64,000 nucleotides of DNA from JAUUSJ01 sp051880475 (GCA_051880475.1 JBJEOA010000059.1:27501-91500); one strand, 5' to 3'; shown: positions 1 to 9,870, counted from the stretch's first letter. Numbers and translations: made by a program. Notes: generated from the letters alone by a model not told the origin.

Positions 1-100
1 TTTAAATATGACCAAATAAAAAGAAAAGATATTTAAGCCCTCTTATCTTAAATATCCTTTCTCTTTTGCACTTTTTATGCGATTTTTCATAGTATTTTTG

Positions 101-370
101 CTAAATCCAGCTAAAGTCCCCTCCTGTGACGGCGAGACTTAAAAGGCCATCCATTTTCTCAATCTCTTCCTCCCCCTCAATAATTTGCTGAAGATATGCG
201 GTATCTAAAATCTCTCCTAAATCTTCATCTGGGCCAATTTCATAGTCGATTTCTGCCTCGCAGTCTGGACATGGAATTCTTTCTAATGTCTGTAAAGACA
301 AAAATCTGTTTTTACATTGCTTACATTCATAATATCCACATTTTTTTGTTCCGTCTGGTAAATAGTACAT
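101..370 (-). CDS. Small zinc-ribbon-like protein of unknown function
   Basis: An 89-residue acidic protein. Residues of about 10-45 carry paired Cys motifs (C-G-Y-Y-E-C-K-Q-C and, about 17 residues on, C-P-D-C), the spacing expected of a zinc ribbon. The rest is Glu/Asp-rich with no membrane segment. I start it at the ATG at 370 because AAGGAG lies 7 bases upstream; an upstream in-frame ATG at 421 has no such site and would add a Phe/Lys-rich tail. It stands alone, divergent from purC. No specific function can be assigned; the fold is inferred only from the Cys spacing. Confidence 0.6.
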   Translation of the reverse strand: MYYLPDGTKKCGYYECKQCKNRFLSLQTLERIPCPDCEAEIDYEIGPDEDLGEILDTAYLQQIIEGEEEIEKMDGLLSLAVTGGDFSWI

Positions 371-537
371 TTTTATCTCCTTATATATATTTATTTTTTC
401 AAAAAAAGAGTGAAAAGCCATCGTGACCTTCCTTTTTCTTTACAAAGTCCAAGACTCTCACAAGCAAATCCATTAAGTTACTATAAAATTATAGCATAAT
501 TAAAAATAAATATACAGTATTTTCTTTCATATCAAAG

Positions 538-566
538 TTGACAATCGAAAAACTTAGTGTTACAGT
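538..566 (+). promoter_or_regulatory. Candidate sigma-A promoter upstream of purC
   Basis: TTGACA at 538-543 and TACAGT at 561-566 are separated by 17 bases, close to the housekeeping consensus. It lies about 120 bases before the purC start, leaving room for a leader. No riboswitch was recognised in that leader. Confidence 0.45.
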
Positions 567-685
567 GATAGTGAAAAATCTTATTATTCCTTTTCGAAAC
601 TCTATGGAGTAGATATGAAAGTTTTATGATAAGATGAAACATAAAAAAGAAAATTTAAGATAAATAAACATACGAGGTATTAAAA

Positions 686-1555
686 ATGCAAGAATTAAAA
701 CCAATCAAAGAAGGAAAAGTCAGAGAAATCTATGATAATGGGGATAGCTTAATTATGGTTGCCACAGACCGTATTAGCTGCTATGATGTTATTTTAAATA
801 ATCAGGTAACAAAAAAAGGAGCTGTTCTCACACAGATGTCTAAGTTCTGGTTTGATATGACAGAAGATATTTTACCAAACCATATGATTTCTGTAGATGT
901 GAAAGATATGCCAGAGTTTTTTCAGCAGGAGAAATTTGATGGAAATAGCATGATGTGTAAAAAACTTGAGATGCTTCCAATCGAGTGTATCGTAAGAGGA
1001 TATATTACAGGAAGTGGCTGGAAAAGCTATCAAAAAGACGGCACAGTATGTGGAATTACTCTTCCTGAAGGGTTACAAGAGTCTGATAAGCTTCCCGAAC
1101 CAATTTACACACCATCTACAAAAGCTGAGATCGGTGACCACGATGAAAATATCTCCTATGAAAAGAGTATTGAAGTATTAGAAAAACAGTTCCCTGGAAA
1201 AGGTGAGGAGTACGCTGCAACACTTCGTGACTGTACTATCGCTCTTTATAAAAAATGTGCCGAGTACGCATTAGAGAAGGGAATTATTATCGCAGATACA
1301 AAGTTTGAGTTTGGATTAGATGAAAATGGCAATATTGTAATCGGTGATGAGATGCTTACACCAGATAGCTCTCGTTTCTGGCCAGCAGACGGATATGAGC
1401 CAGGACATGGCCAGCCATCTTTTGATAAACAGTTTGCTCGTGACTGGTTGACAGCAAACTCTGGACATGACTGGACATTACCAGAAGAAATTGTTGATAA
1501 GACAATCGCTAAATATCTTCAAGCATATGAAATGCTTACAGGAAAAACATTATAA
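686..1555 (+). CDS. purC: Phosphoribosylaminoimidazole-succinocarboxamide synthase
   Basis: SAICAR synthase joins aspartate to carboxyaminoimidazole ribotide using ATP, in cytosolic purine synthesis. The 289-residue protein opens with the family signature (IKEGKVREIYD), has RGYITGSGWKSY near residue 97 and DTKFEFGLD near residue 205, and matches the longer bacterial form in size. The ATG follows GAGG 8 bases upstream. It is the only long plus-strand gene in the first 25 kb, is convergent with spoIVB, and is not in an operon with other pur genes here. A hairpin terminator follows 11 bases after the stop codon. Confidence 0.95.
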   Translation: MQELKPIKEGKVREIYDNGDSLIMVATDRISCYDVILNNQVTKKGAVLTQMSKFWFDMTEDILPNHMISVDVKDMPEFFQQEKFDGNSMMCKKLEMLPIECIVRGYITGSGWKSYQKDGTVCGITLPEGLQESDKLPEPIYTPSTKAEIGDHDENISYEKSIEVLEKQFPGKGEEYAATLRDCTIALYKKCAEYALEKGIIIADTKFEFGLDENGNIVIGDEMLTPDSSRFWPADGYEPGHGQPSFDKQFARDWLTANSGHDWTLPEEIVDKTIAKYLQAYEMLTGKTL

Positions 1556-1566
1556 TTAAGAATACG

Positions 1567-1605
1567 AAGGGTAAAGTTATTTTTAGACTTTACCCTTTAT
1601 TTTTA
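1567..1605 (+). terminator. Terminator after purC, possibly bidirectional
   Basis: An 11-bp perfect stem (AAGGGTAAAGT, 1567-1577, with ACTTTACCCTT, 1587-1597) and a 9-base loop are followed by a T-rich run. It sits between convergent purC and spoIVB. Confidence 0.8.
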
Positions 1606-1634
1606 TAATTGTATAAAAGCACAATAAAATTATT

Positions 1635-2705
1635 TTAATGTTCCAACATATGCTCAATAAATATTCCATACCCTTTTTGTGGATTATTCACGAAGACATG
1701 GGTGACTGCCCCAATTAACTTTCCATTTTGAATAATGGGCGAGCCACTCATTCCTTGCACAATTCCGTTTGTCTGCTCAAGAAGTCTCTTATCTGTGATA
1801 GAGATTTTCATTCCTTTTAACATATTTTCCTCACTTTTATCAATATCTTCAATATTTATCTCATAATCTTTGCAGCTTCCATCAATATAAGAGCGAATAT
1901 ATGCCTTCCCTTTTTCTACTTCTCGCTTCGAAGCAACTTCCATTTCCTCTCTCTTTATATTTTCTAAATTTCTCCCGTTTAATGTTCCGTAAATTCCATA
2001 TTTCGTATTATTTTTAATCTCTCCCATTTTATTTACAGTGGAGTAAGTAATCTGTCCAATAATCTCTCCTGGTGTTCCCTTCTTTCCTTTTTGAATGGAA
2101 AAGATATCCGCCTTATAGAGTTCTCCCTTTTTTATATCCATTTTTTCTTCTGTATCCATATCGCTGATTCCATGACCTAACGCACCAAAAGTATTTCCGT
2201 CTATATAAGTCATTGTGCCTAATCCTTGTGTGTTATCTCTAACCCAAGCACCGATTTTATAAGTCTTATCTTCTTTTACCTCAATCGGTTTTAACTTTAC
2301 TTTTACTTTTTTCCCATCCCGAATAATATGAAATATAGTCGCTTTCCCTCTTGTTGTATTTAATACTTTTACAAGCTCTTTTTTATTCTCAATTGGTATC
2401 ATTCCAACTTGTATAATATAATCCCCTGAATGCAAAATATTTTTAGCTGGCTCATAGTTTAATCCGTCGCTTGCAGTAAGTGCCTGTGTTCCAAGAACTA
2501 ATACTCCTTTTGTCTCTACATAAATTCCTACTGTAAATCCTCCAGGGATTACTTTTTTCTTTCCGTTTGCTATACTCGCAGAGATTTCTCTCACCTCAAC
2601 CGGCTTCTTTGCATAAGTATGATGTCCTATAAGTATAATAAGCAAAAGATTACAAAATAATAAAATATATAATAGTTTTTTATACTGCCTTTTTTGTTTA
2701 CTCAT
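1635..2705 (-). CDS. spoIVB: SpoIVB peptidase
   Basis: SpoIVB is the forespore-made S55-family serine peptidase that crosses the inner forespore membrane to trigger pro-sigma-K processing. The 356-residue protein has an N-terminal membrane anchor (about residues 10-28), a PDZ-like middle region (about 60-150), His in GALGHGISD near residue 175 and the nucleophile Ser in GMSGSP near residue 316. The start follows GGAGGGAGAG. It ends the recN-spoIVB side of the block. In many clostridia spo0A follows directly; here convergent purC does instead. Confidence 0.93.
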   Translation of the reverse strand: MSKQKRQYKKLLYILLFCNLLLIILIGHHTYAKKPVEVREISASIANGKKKVIPGGFTVGIYVETKGVLVLGTQALTASDGLNYEPAKNILHSGDYIIQVGMIPIENKKELVKVLNTTRGKATIFHIIRDGKKVKVKLKPIEVKEDKTYKIGAWVRDNTQGLGTMTYIDGNTFGALGHGISDMDTEEKMDIKKGELYKADIFSIQKGKKGTPGEIIGQITYSTVNKMGEIKNNTKYGIYGTLNGRNLENIKREEMEVASKREVEKGKAYIRSYIDGSCKDYEINIEDIDKSEENMLKGMKISITDKRLLEQTNGIVQGMSGSPIIQNGKLIGAVTHVFVNNPQKGYGIFIEHMLEH

Positions 2706-2828
2706 TTTGTTCTCTCCCTCCTCTTTTGTGATAGAGCTGCCTCATTTATATACAAATAAATTTCTGTCAACTACTGAGTTAAAACAAATACCTTTGTCTC
2801 TCTCATCATGGCAAAAACTTTCATAATA

Positions 2829-2865
2829 GAAAAGCTTAGCACTATTTATTAGCACTAAGCTTTTT
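2829..2865 (-). terminator. Weak hairpin downstream of recN
   Basis: A 9-10 bp stem (AAAGCTTAG at 2831-2839 with CTAAGCTTT at 2855-2863) with a 15-base loop lies 36 bases after the recN stop. The T-tract is poor on both strands, so it is only a possible terminator. Confidence 0.35.
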
Positions 2866-2900
2866 CTATCTGTATTATATGAAATTTTTCTCTCTGCGAA

Positions 2901-4583
2901 TCAGTCTTTTTTTACTGCTTCTGCCATTTCTTTCATCTCTTTTGCGCTCTTTAGCACGGTATCCGTTATCTCAACACCGCTAATTAAGCGGGCAATTTCT
3001 CGAATACTATTTTCTTCCCTAAGAGCATAGATGGAAGTGGAAGTTTTTTCATTTGACGCTGACTTTTCAATTAAGAAATGGGTATCTGCCATCGCCGCAA
3101 TTTGTGGAAGATGAGTAATGGAAATAACTTGATGTCTCTTCGCAATATATGCCATTTTCTCAGACACTTTTTGAGCAGTTCTTCCGCTAATTCCAACATC
3201 AATCTCGTCAAAAATCAATGTATCAATCTCATCGATATCCGCTAATATAGATTTAATGGCAAGCATAATTCTTGATAATTCACCGCCAGATGCCACCTCA
3301 TTTAATGGTTTTAATTTTTCTCCCGGGTTAGTAGAGATTAAAAATCCTGCATCATCCATTCCGTTTTTTGTAATATCAGATAATGGCTCAAAGGAAATCT
3401 CAAACTGCACATCTAGGAAGTTCAAATCAATTAATGCCTCTTTAATTTTTTTCTCTAAAACCTTCGCAATTTCTTTTCTCTTCTTTGTCAATTGCTCGCA
3501 TAGTTCAAAAAGAGAGTTTCTCTCTTTTTTATATTGGCTCTCTAAATCCAAAATATACTGCTCATAATTTTTTAATTGTTCTAATCGTTTCTTTTTCTCT
3601 TTTTTATAAATTAAAATTTTTTCGATAGAATCTCCATATTTTGCTTTTAATCGGTCAATTATCTCTAATCTCTGTCTTGTCTGCTCAAAATCACTCTCGT
3701 CAAATTCCATTTTTTGCATATAAGATGAGAGGTCTCGATTAAAATCATTTAAAAGCTCTTCGATTGTCTCAAGCTGACTATGTAAACCTGAAATTTCCTC
3801 GTCATACTCCTCAATCTGTGTGATTTGTCGAATCGCCATTCCAATTAAATTTCCAGCTCCCTGATGGTCATATCCTGTCTCCTCATAACAATTTGACAAG
3901 ACCTCCGCCATCTCCTTGGCATTTGACATGACCATAAAATCTTTTTCTAGCTGAATATCTTCTCCAACTTGCAAAGAGGCTCCGTCAATATCTTGTATCT
4001 CAAATTCGATAAAACTAATCTCTCGAAGTCTCTCCTCCTCAGCGAGACGTCCCTCTTTTAACTTCTTTTCTAATTCTTTATAGGAACTATATAAAGCTTC
4101 AATTTTTTCTTTTATAGGAGCAATTTTCTCTTTTCCATAATAATCTAGTATTTCTAAATGTTTCTTTTTTTGTAAAAGAGATTGATGTTCGTGCTGACCA
4201 TGGACATCTAAGAGCATACTCGACACTTCCTGAAGTTTTCCCAAAGTCACCGTTCTATCGTTAATCTTTGCGATGCTTCTTCCATGTGTAATTTTTCGGC
4301 TGACAATTAAAGTGCCATCTTCCTCCATTGGAATATCAAGCTCCTCTATTTTTTTCTTTGTCTCTTCCTCTTTTACCCAAAAGACAAGCTCACAAAGGGC
4401 ATAATCTGCCCCTGTACGAATCATATCTTTTCCTATCTTCTTGCCAAAGGCCGCATTAATAGAACCGATAATAATTGATTTTCCCGCTCCTGTCTCACCC
4501 GTCAAAATATTAAGCTGATCAGAAAAATCTACTTCTATCTCCTCAATCAATGCCAAATTTTTTACATGTAACTGCATTAACAT
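2901..4583 (-). CDS. recN: DNA repair protein RecN
   Basis: RecN is an SMC-like ATPase acting in double-strand break repair. The 560-residue protein has an N-terminal Walker A (GETGAGKS, about 30-37), a long central coiled coil (about 150-370), the ABC signature (ASGGELSRI) and Walker B (FDEIDVGISG, near 456). The length is typical of the family. It begins 19 bases after argR ends, the usual argR-recN order in clostridia, so it probably shares that transcript. Confidence 0.96.
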   Translation of the reverse strand: MLMQLHVKNLALIEEIEVDFSDQLNILTGETGAGKSIIIGSINAAFGKKIGKDMIRTGADYALCELVFWVKEEETKKKIEELDIPMEEDGTLIVSRKITHGRSIAKINDRTVTLGKLQEVSSMLLDVHGQHEHQSLLQKKKHLEILDYYGKEKIAPIKEKIEALYSSYKELEKKLKEGRLAEEERLREISFIEFEIQDIDGASLQVGEDIQLEKDFMVMSNAKEMAEVLSNCYEETGYDHQGAGNLIGMAIRQITQIEEYDEEISGLHSQLETIEELLNDFNRDLSSYMQKMEFDESDFEQTRQRLEIIDRLKAKYGDSIEKILIYKKEKKKRLEQLKNYEQYILDLESQYKKERNSLFELCEQLTKKRKEIAKVLEKKIKEALIDLNFLDVQFEISFEPLSDITKNGMDDAGFLISTNPGEKLKPLNEVASGGELSRIMLAIKSILADIDEIDTLIFDEIDVGISGRTAQKVSEKMAYIAKRHQVISITHLPQIAAMADTHFLIEKSASNEKTSTSIYALREENSIREIARLISGVEITDTVLKSAKEMKEMAEAVKKD

Positions 4584-4602
4584 AATTCGTACTCCTTGTC
4601 TA

Positions 4603-5073
4603 TTACTTCTTGTCTTCTTCCCTTTTAGAAATCACTTTTCCAATATTAGACACAATCTCTTTTGCTATCTGATTATCTCTTGCAACACACATTACCGTAT
4701 CATCACCTGCGATGGAACCAACCACACCGGGAATATCAAGGGAATCTATCGCTGCCGCACATGCCATCGCCATTCCAGATACTGTCTTTAACACAATAAT
4801 ATTTTGTGCGATTTCCATAGAAATAATGGCATCTGATAAGACTCTCTTATATTTCTTTGTTGTGTGATAATCTTGGTTTTGCAGTACAATATACTTTTGT
4901 TTTCCTCCCTGATAGGCAAGCTTTGTAAGTTTCATTTCTCTAATATCTCTTGAAATCGTCGCCTGAGTTGCATTAAAACCAGCTTCAACTAATTTTTCTG
5001 CCAACTCATCTTGGGTTTCAATATCATAATTTTCTATAATTTCTATAATTTTTGCCTGTCGCTGTGCTTTCAT
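4603..5073 (-). CDS. argR: Arginine repressor ArgR
   Basis: ArgR is the arginine-responsive hexameric repressor/activator of arginine metabolism. The 156-residue protein has an N-terminal winged helix (residues 1-70, with TQATISRDIREM as recognition region) and a C-terminal arginine-binding oligomerisation domain containing GDDTVMCVA. It lies 15 bases after nadK and before recN. Clostridial genomes often carry several ArgR paralogues, and this one sits in the conserved recN context, so its target set cannot be read from here. Confidence 0.93.
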   Translation of the reverse strand: MKAQRQAKIIEIIENYDIETQDELAEKLVEAGFNATQATISRDIREMKLTKLAYQGGKQKYIVLQNQDYHTTKKYKRVLSDAIISMEIAQNIIVLKTVSGMAMACAAAIDSLDIPGVVGSIAGDDTVMCVARDNQIAKEIVSNIGKVISKREEDKK

Positions 5074-5088
5074 TTAAGTCTCCCTCTT

Positions 5089-5937
5089 CTAATCATTTTT
5101 CATTTTTATCCTTAAAATTTCAGCAAAACTCTTGCTTCGTATTTTAACTAGCTGAACTGTTTTTTTCTCCCTCTCAATATAAAATCTCTGTCCTGGCTCT
5201 AATCGAATTGCCATCTGACCGTCGATTGTGACTATAGCCTCTTCTTTTTGACTCTTTCTAAGTCGCCCTACCTCCACCTCAATTTTATCATTTTTAGATA
5301 AAACAACGCTTCGATTGGCAAGAGAGTGAGGACAGACCGGCGTAATGAGAATGACATTACAAGCTGGATTGACAATCGGACCTCCCGCGGATAAATTATA
5401 TCCCGTAGAACCTGTCGCAGTTGAAATAATCACACCGTCCGAGTGATACGTATCTAACCAATCTCCGTTTGCAAACACATTATACTCTATAATACGAGAA
5501 TATCCACTTCGCGCTATGACGACATCATTTAATGCGGACCACTGTCTTTTTATCTCTCCATCTTCATCCTTAATATAACCTTTTAACATCATTCGTTTTT
5601 CTATCGTATATTCTCCCCTGAGAAGATGATCTAATGTCTCATCTAAATCTGCAATTTCAATATCCGCCAAAAATCCAAGCGTGCCAAGATTAATGCCAAT
5701 CATTGGAATCTTTCGCTCAAGCAATGCCCTTGCTGCCATTAGAAATGTTCCATCTCCTCCGATGACAAGCGCACAATCTAAATTTTCTGGCAAATCAGGA
5801 ATATCTTGGTAATCAGCACTTAAGTTTGTCATAACCGTGCAGCTTGTTCCACTTCTCTCTAAATGAGCCTTTACCGATTGCGTCACTGCCAAATCTTTAT
5901 CCTTCATCTCATTTGTAATGATTAAAAAATTTTTCAT
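5089..5937 (-). CDS. nadK: NAD kinase
   Basis: NAD kinase phosphorylates NAD to NADP with ATP or polyphosphate. The 282-residue protein has the catalytic GGDGTFL motif near residue 60, NLGTLGFLAD after it, and the DGVIISTATGSTGYN loop that binds NAD. The length is normal for the family. It starts 8 bases after tlyA and continues the tlyA-nadK-argR-recN series. Confidence 0.95.
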   Translation of the reverse strand: MKNFLIITNEMKDKDLAVTQSVKAHLERSGTSCTVMTNLSADYQDIPDLPENLDCALVIGGDGTFLMAARALLERKIPMIGINLGTLGFLADIEIADLDETLDHLLRGEYTIEKRMMLKGYIKDEDGEIKRQWSALNDVVIARSGYSRIIEYNVFANGDWLDTYHSDGVIISTATGSTGYNLSAGGPIVNPACNVILITPVCPHSLANRSVVLSKNDKIEVEVGRLRKSQKEEAIVTIDGQMAIRLEPGQRFYIEREKKTVQLVKIRSKSFAEILRIKMKND

Positions 5938-5945
5938 TTTTCCTT

Positions 5946-6764
5946 CTACTCCTTCTTGGAATGAGAAAGAGCTTGGTGGGATAAATCCACTACTTCTTTA
6001 CATTTTCCTTGTGCAATCTTATTAACTGGTTTCTCCTCTTTTTTCAGATGAAGCAGATACTCAATATTTCCCTCTGGTCCCTTAATCGGAGAAAAATCAA
6101 GATGCAAAAGAGAAAAACCGATAGACTCTGCGTAATTCATAATCATCTCGATTACTTCTCTATGTACGCTATCATCTCTCACTACTCCTTTTTTTCCTAC
6201 TTTCTCTCTTCCCGCTTCAAACTGAGGTTTAATTAGACATACAACCTCTCCGTCTTGTTCTAATACATCTCTGACCGGAATTAGAATTTTAGTAAGAGAA
6301 ATAAAAGAAACATCAATCGATACGAACTGAGCCAACTCATCGATATCTTCTTTTGTCACATATCTCATATTGGTTTTTTCCATACAGACAACTCTCTCAT
6401 CATTTCGAAGCTTCCAATCTAATTGTCCTCTTCCAACATCGATAGAATATACCTTTCTCGCCCCATTTAGAAGCATACAGTGAGTAAATCCTCCTGTGGA
6501 GGCTCCCACATCCATACATACTTTATCCTTTAAGTCAAGATCAAACTCATTCATCGCTTTTTCCAGCTTTAGCCCACCTCGACTTACATATTTTAAAGTA
6601 TTTCCCTTTATCTCAATCGGCAAACTCTCATCAAACATAGAGCCCGCCTTATCTTCCTTCTGCCCATCTACATACACGATTCCAGACATAATAATCGCCT
6701 TAGCCTTCTCTCTCGACGACGCAAGCTGTTTTTTTACCAATAATACGTCCAATCGCTCTTTCAT
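5946..6764 (-). CDS. tlyA: TlyA-family S4/FtsJ RNA methyltransferase
   Basis: The TlyA family consists of 2'-O-ribose rRNA methyltransferases and haemolysin-like proteins. The 272-residue protein has an N-terminal S4 RNA-binding domain (about 1-60, RLDVLLVKKQLASSREKAK) and a FtsJ-type SAM-binding motif (DVGASTGGF, near 85). I use the ATG at 6764, which has AAAGGAG 9 bases upstream; an ATG at 6785 overlaps the end of dxs and has no site. Which rRNA position it modifies is not visible. Confidence 0.9.
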   Translation of the reverse strand: MKERLDVLLVKKQLASSREKAKAIIMSGIVYVDGQKEDKAGSMFDESLPIEIKGNTLKYVSRGGLKLEKAMNEFDLDLKDKVCMDVGASTGGFTHCMLLNGARKVYSIDVGRGQLDWKLRNDERVVCMEKTNMRYVTKEDIDELAQFVSIDVSFISLTKILIPVRDVLEQDGEVVCLIKPQFEAGREKVGKKGVVRDDSVHREVIEMIMNYAESIGFSLLHLDFSPIKGPEGNIEYLLHLKKEEKPVNKIAQGKCKEVVDLSHQALSHSKKE

Positions 6765-6777
6765 ACTTTCTACTCCT

Positions 6778-8658
6778 TTATACATTCCAATTTGCTCGTA
6801 TTTTATTTGCTATCTCTTCCCTTGAAAGACCGTATGATTCTTTTAATTTCTCTACATCCCCATGCTCTAAAAATATATCTGGAAGACAGATTGTTTTTAA
6901 ACTTGCCTTAGGACCAATCTCACATAAATACTGTGCCACCTGCTGTCCGAAACTACCTGTCTTTATATTTTCTTCCACGGTTATAATACTATCATACGTT
7001 TCATTTAACTCATGAATTAGCGCTTCATCTATCGGTTTTATAAATCGAACATTAATGAATGTAGGATTAATATTTTCTACTTCTAATAAATCTATTGCTT
7101 CTTTCACAGTTTTCACCATAGAGCCAACCGCAAGAATCGCTATTTTTTCTCCTTTTTGAATAACTTCACTCTTACCGTATACAATTTTTTCTTTATGCTC
7201 TTTTAGTCCATAATACGCCGTTCCTCTTGGATATTTAATCGCAATCGGACCATCAAAAGAAATACAAAAATCTAACATTCTAGACATTTCATATCGATTT
7301 TTAGGAGCCACAACTGTCATTCCCGGAATACTAGATAAATAAGAAATATCATAAATTCCTTGGTGTGTTTCTCCGTCTTTTCCGACAATTCCAGAGCGGT
7401 CTACTGCAAATACAACTGGAAGCTTTTGCATACAGACGTCGTGAAGAATTTGGTCATAAGCTCTTTGAAGGAAGGTTGAGTATACGGCAAATACCGGCTT
7501 CATTCCTGCTGCCGCCATACCCGCCGCAAAAGTAACTGCATGTTCTTCCGCAATTCCCACATCAAAAAATCTCTCTGGAAACTGCTTTGCAAACTCCAAA
7601 AGACCAGTTCCACTCTCCATCGCAGCTGTAATCGCCACAACTTTTTTATCCTTCTTGGCGAAATCCACAATTTTTCTTCCAAAAATATCCGTATAAGTAG
7701 ATAGCTCTTTTTTCTTTAAAATTTCTCCTGTCTTAGGGTCAAACGGGTCAATCCCATGAAATTTGGAAGGATTTTCCTTTGCCGGTGCATATCCCTCTCC
7801 TTTATTCGTTAAAACATGAATGAGGACAGGAGCTCCAATTCTCTTTGCTCCCTTGATGGCGCGAACCATATCAAAAATATTAGAGCCGTCAATCGGTCCA
7901 ATATACTCGATATCCATCTCTTCAAAAAAAGTTCCCTCTTTCATAAGCATCTGACGAATAGAATCTTTGGACTTTTTCATTGTTTTTGCGATTCCCTCAC
8001 CGACTTTTGGAATCCCCCTCAGATGTTTCTCTAAATTTTCTTTAAAATCCATATACTTCATATCAGAGCGCAAATGAGCCAAATACGTGGACATTCCTCC
8101 GACATTTTCCGAGATAGACATTTTATTATCATTTAAAATGACAATCATACCCTTTTTATTTTTGCGAAGTTTTGCCATATTATTGAGTGCCTCATATGCC
8201 ATACCGCCCGATAGGGCACCATCCCCAATCACTGCAACAATCGTCTCATCTCCTCCGCATAAATCTCTCGCCTGTGCCATTCCAAGCGCCGCTGAGATAG
8301 AGGTAGAGCTATGCCCTGTTCCAAAAGTATCACATTCACTTTCATAAATTCTTGGGAAACCACAAAGTCCCTTATATTCTCTCAATGTGTCGAATCTTTC
8401 TTTTCTTCCCGTCAAAATTTTATGAACATAAGATTGATGTCCAACATCATATATAATCTTATCTTTTGGCAAATCAAGTGCTATATGGAGTGCCATCGTC
8501 AGCTCAACCACACCGAGATTAGAAGCCAGATGACCTCCTGTTTTACTCACTTTCTCCACTAAAAACTGACGAATCTCCTCTGCCAGCTGCCCGTACTGCT
8601 CTGGACTAATTTTTTTTATATCGTTTTCTTTTTTTATTTTATCTAATAACTTTGTCAT
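6778..8658 (-). CDS. dxs: 1-deoxy-D-xylulose-5-phosphate synthase
   Basis: DXS condenses pyruvate and glyceraldehyde 3-phosphate in the first step of the non-mevalonate isoprenoid pathway, using thiamine diphosphate. The 626-residue protein has GHQSYVHKILTGR and GDGALSGG (about 148) for cofactor binding, then transketolase pyrimidine-binding and C-terminal domains. GAGG lies 9 bases before the ATG at 8658, so this start is preferred over the ATG at 8673, which has none. The ispA gene is immediately upstream, so two isoprenoid steps are co-transcribed. Confidence 0.95.
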   Translation of the reverse strand: MTKLLDKIKKENDIKKISPEQYGQLAEEIRQFLVEKVSKTGGHLASNLGVVELTMALHIALDLPKDKIIYDVGHQSYVHKILTGRKERFDTLREYKGLCGFPRIYESECDTFGTGHSSTSISAALGMAQARDLCGGDETIVAVIGDGALSGGMAYEALNNMAKLRKNKKGMIVILNDNKMSISENVGGMSTYLAHLRSDMKYMDFKENLEKHLRGIPKVGEGIAKTMKKSKDSIRQMLMKEGTFFEEMDIEYIGPIDGSNIFDMVRAIKGAKRIGAPVLIHVLTNKGEGYAPAKENPSKFHGIDPFDPKTGEILKKKELSTYTDIFGRKIVDFAKKDKKVVAITAAMESGTGLLEFAKQFPERFFDVGIAEEHAVTFAAGMAAAGMKPVFAVYSTFLQRAYDQILHDVCMQKLPVVFAVDRSGIVGKDGETHQGIYDISYLSSIPGMTVVAPKNRYEMSRMLDFCISFDGPIAIKYPRGTAYYGLKEHKEKIVYGKSEVIQKGEKIAILAVGSMVKTVKEAIDLLEVENINPTFINVRFIKPIDEALIHELNETYDSIITVEENIKTGSFGQQVAQYLCEIGPKASLKTICLPDIFLEHGDVEKLKESYGLSREEIANKIRANWNV

Positions 8659-8752
8659 CTTTAGATACCTCATTACTTTGAGAAACTATTTTGTCTTATT
8701 TCCTCTGTCCTTAGAAAAACTGCTTTTAAATCTCTCATAAGTTATCCTAGCT

Positions 8753-9634
8753 TTAGTTTGTACGATCTACTAAATATAATAATAAGTTTCTCAAAAACTC
8801 ATTCTTAAAAGAAAAACTGTCCAATATGCCAATTGCCTCGTTTGTCAATCTAGTAACTTCCTCTTTTGATTTTTCTAGTCCATGTATTGTCACATAAGTC
8901 ACTTTCTCATTTTTTTCGTCACTGTGAATTGGTTTTCCAAGTTCCTCGACTGTACTAGTGATATCTAAAATATCATCCTGAATTTGGAAAGCAATTCCAA
9001 TTTTTCTAGCAATTTGCTCTATCTTTTCTATATCTTCTTCTGGTCTTCCAGCTAAAATAGCTCCAATCATCATAGAGGCCTCAAGCAAAGCACCCGTTTT
9101 TAATTCGTAAATAAATTGAAGCTGTTCCATCGTCATTTTCTTTCCAGTAAGTTCTATATCGGCTGTCTGTCCTCCAATCATACCATAAATTCCAGGTTTT
9201 CTTGCGAGAACCAAAAATGCTTTCGCAATTTTCTCATCGCCAAATCTTCCCAAAAAGGCCTTTCCCGCTGTCTCAAAGGCATAGTTTAAAAGCCCATCCC
9301 CAGCTAAGATTGCCATCGCCTCACCGTATACAACATGAGCCGTTTTTCTTCCCCTTCGATAATCATCATTATCAAGAGCTGGCAAATCGTCGTGAATCAA
9401 AGAATATGTGTGTATCATCTCAATCGCCACCATAAAAGGCTCTATAATTGACTCTTCTCCTCCAAAGAATTTATATGTCTCTTGCATTAACATTGGTCTT
9501 AGACGCTTTCCTCCTGCATTCATTGTATAGTTCATCGCCTCTAAAACTGTCTTTTGAAATCCATCTTCCTTTGGAAGATATCTCCCTATAATCTCTTCTA
9601 TCTGTCTTGCTTTTTCACTAATTTGTTGCTTCAA
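8753..9634 (-). CDS. ispA: Polyprenyl (farnesyl) diphosphate synthase
   Basis: This is a trans-isoprenyl diphosphate synthase chaining IPP onto allylic diphosphates. The 293-residue protein has both Asp-rich motifs: DDLPALDNDD near residue 81 and QIQDDILD near 220. The two-residue insertion in the first motif (DDxxxxD) is the farnesyl/geranyl synthase type. It lies between xseB and dxs, the usual clostridial place for ispA. Product length is inferred, not shown. Confidence 0.93.
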   Translation of the reverse strand: MKQQISEKARQIEEIIGRYLPKEDGFQKTVLEAMNYTMNAGGKRLRPMLMQETYKFFGGEESIIEPFMVAIEMIHTYSLIHDDLPALDNDDYRRGRKTAHVVYGEAMAILAGDGLLNYAFETAGKAFLGRFGDEKIAKAFLVLARKPGIYGMIGGQTADIELTGKKMTMEQLQFIYELKTGALLEASMMIGAILAGRPEEDIEKIEQIARKIGIAFQIQDDILDITSTVEELGKPIHSDEKNEKVTYVTIHGLEKSKEEVTRLTNEAIGILDSFSFKNEFLRNLLLYLVDRTN

Positions 9635-9657
9635 TTTCTATTCCTCCGATAGTAATC

Positions 9658-9870
9658 TTATTCTTCTCCAGTTTCCTTTAATATAATCATTTCTTTTTCC
9701 ACTGTATCAAGTACAGTCTGACATTTTTCAAGCAATTTTACTCCCTTTTTATAATAATTTAAAGAATCCTCAAGTGTTATCTCCTCTGATTCTAATTTTG
9801 CAATAATTCCTTCTAATTCTTCGTATGCCTTCTCAATTGTAAATTTCTCTCTCGCCATGGGATAGTCCAT
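9658..9870 (-). CDS. xseB: Exodeoxyribonuclease VII small subunit
   Basis: This is the small subunit of exonuclease VII, which degrades single-stranded DNA. The 70-residue all-helical protein has the family pattern (YEELEGIIAKLE, then SLNYYKKGVKLLEKC). It overlaps the 3' end of xseA by 38 bases, indicating translational coupling. Two starts are possible: the ATG at 9870, with GAGAGGAAGG just before it, or the ATG at 9858 (MAREKF), which is nearer the family's usual N-terminus. Confidence 0.9.
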   Translation of the reverse strand: MDYPMAREKFTIEKAYEELEGIIAKLESEEITLEDSLNYYKKGVKLLEKCQTVLDTVEKEMIILKETGEE

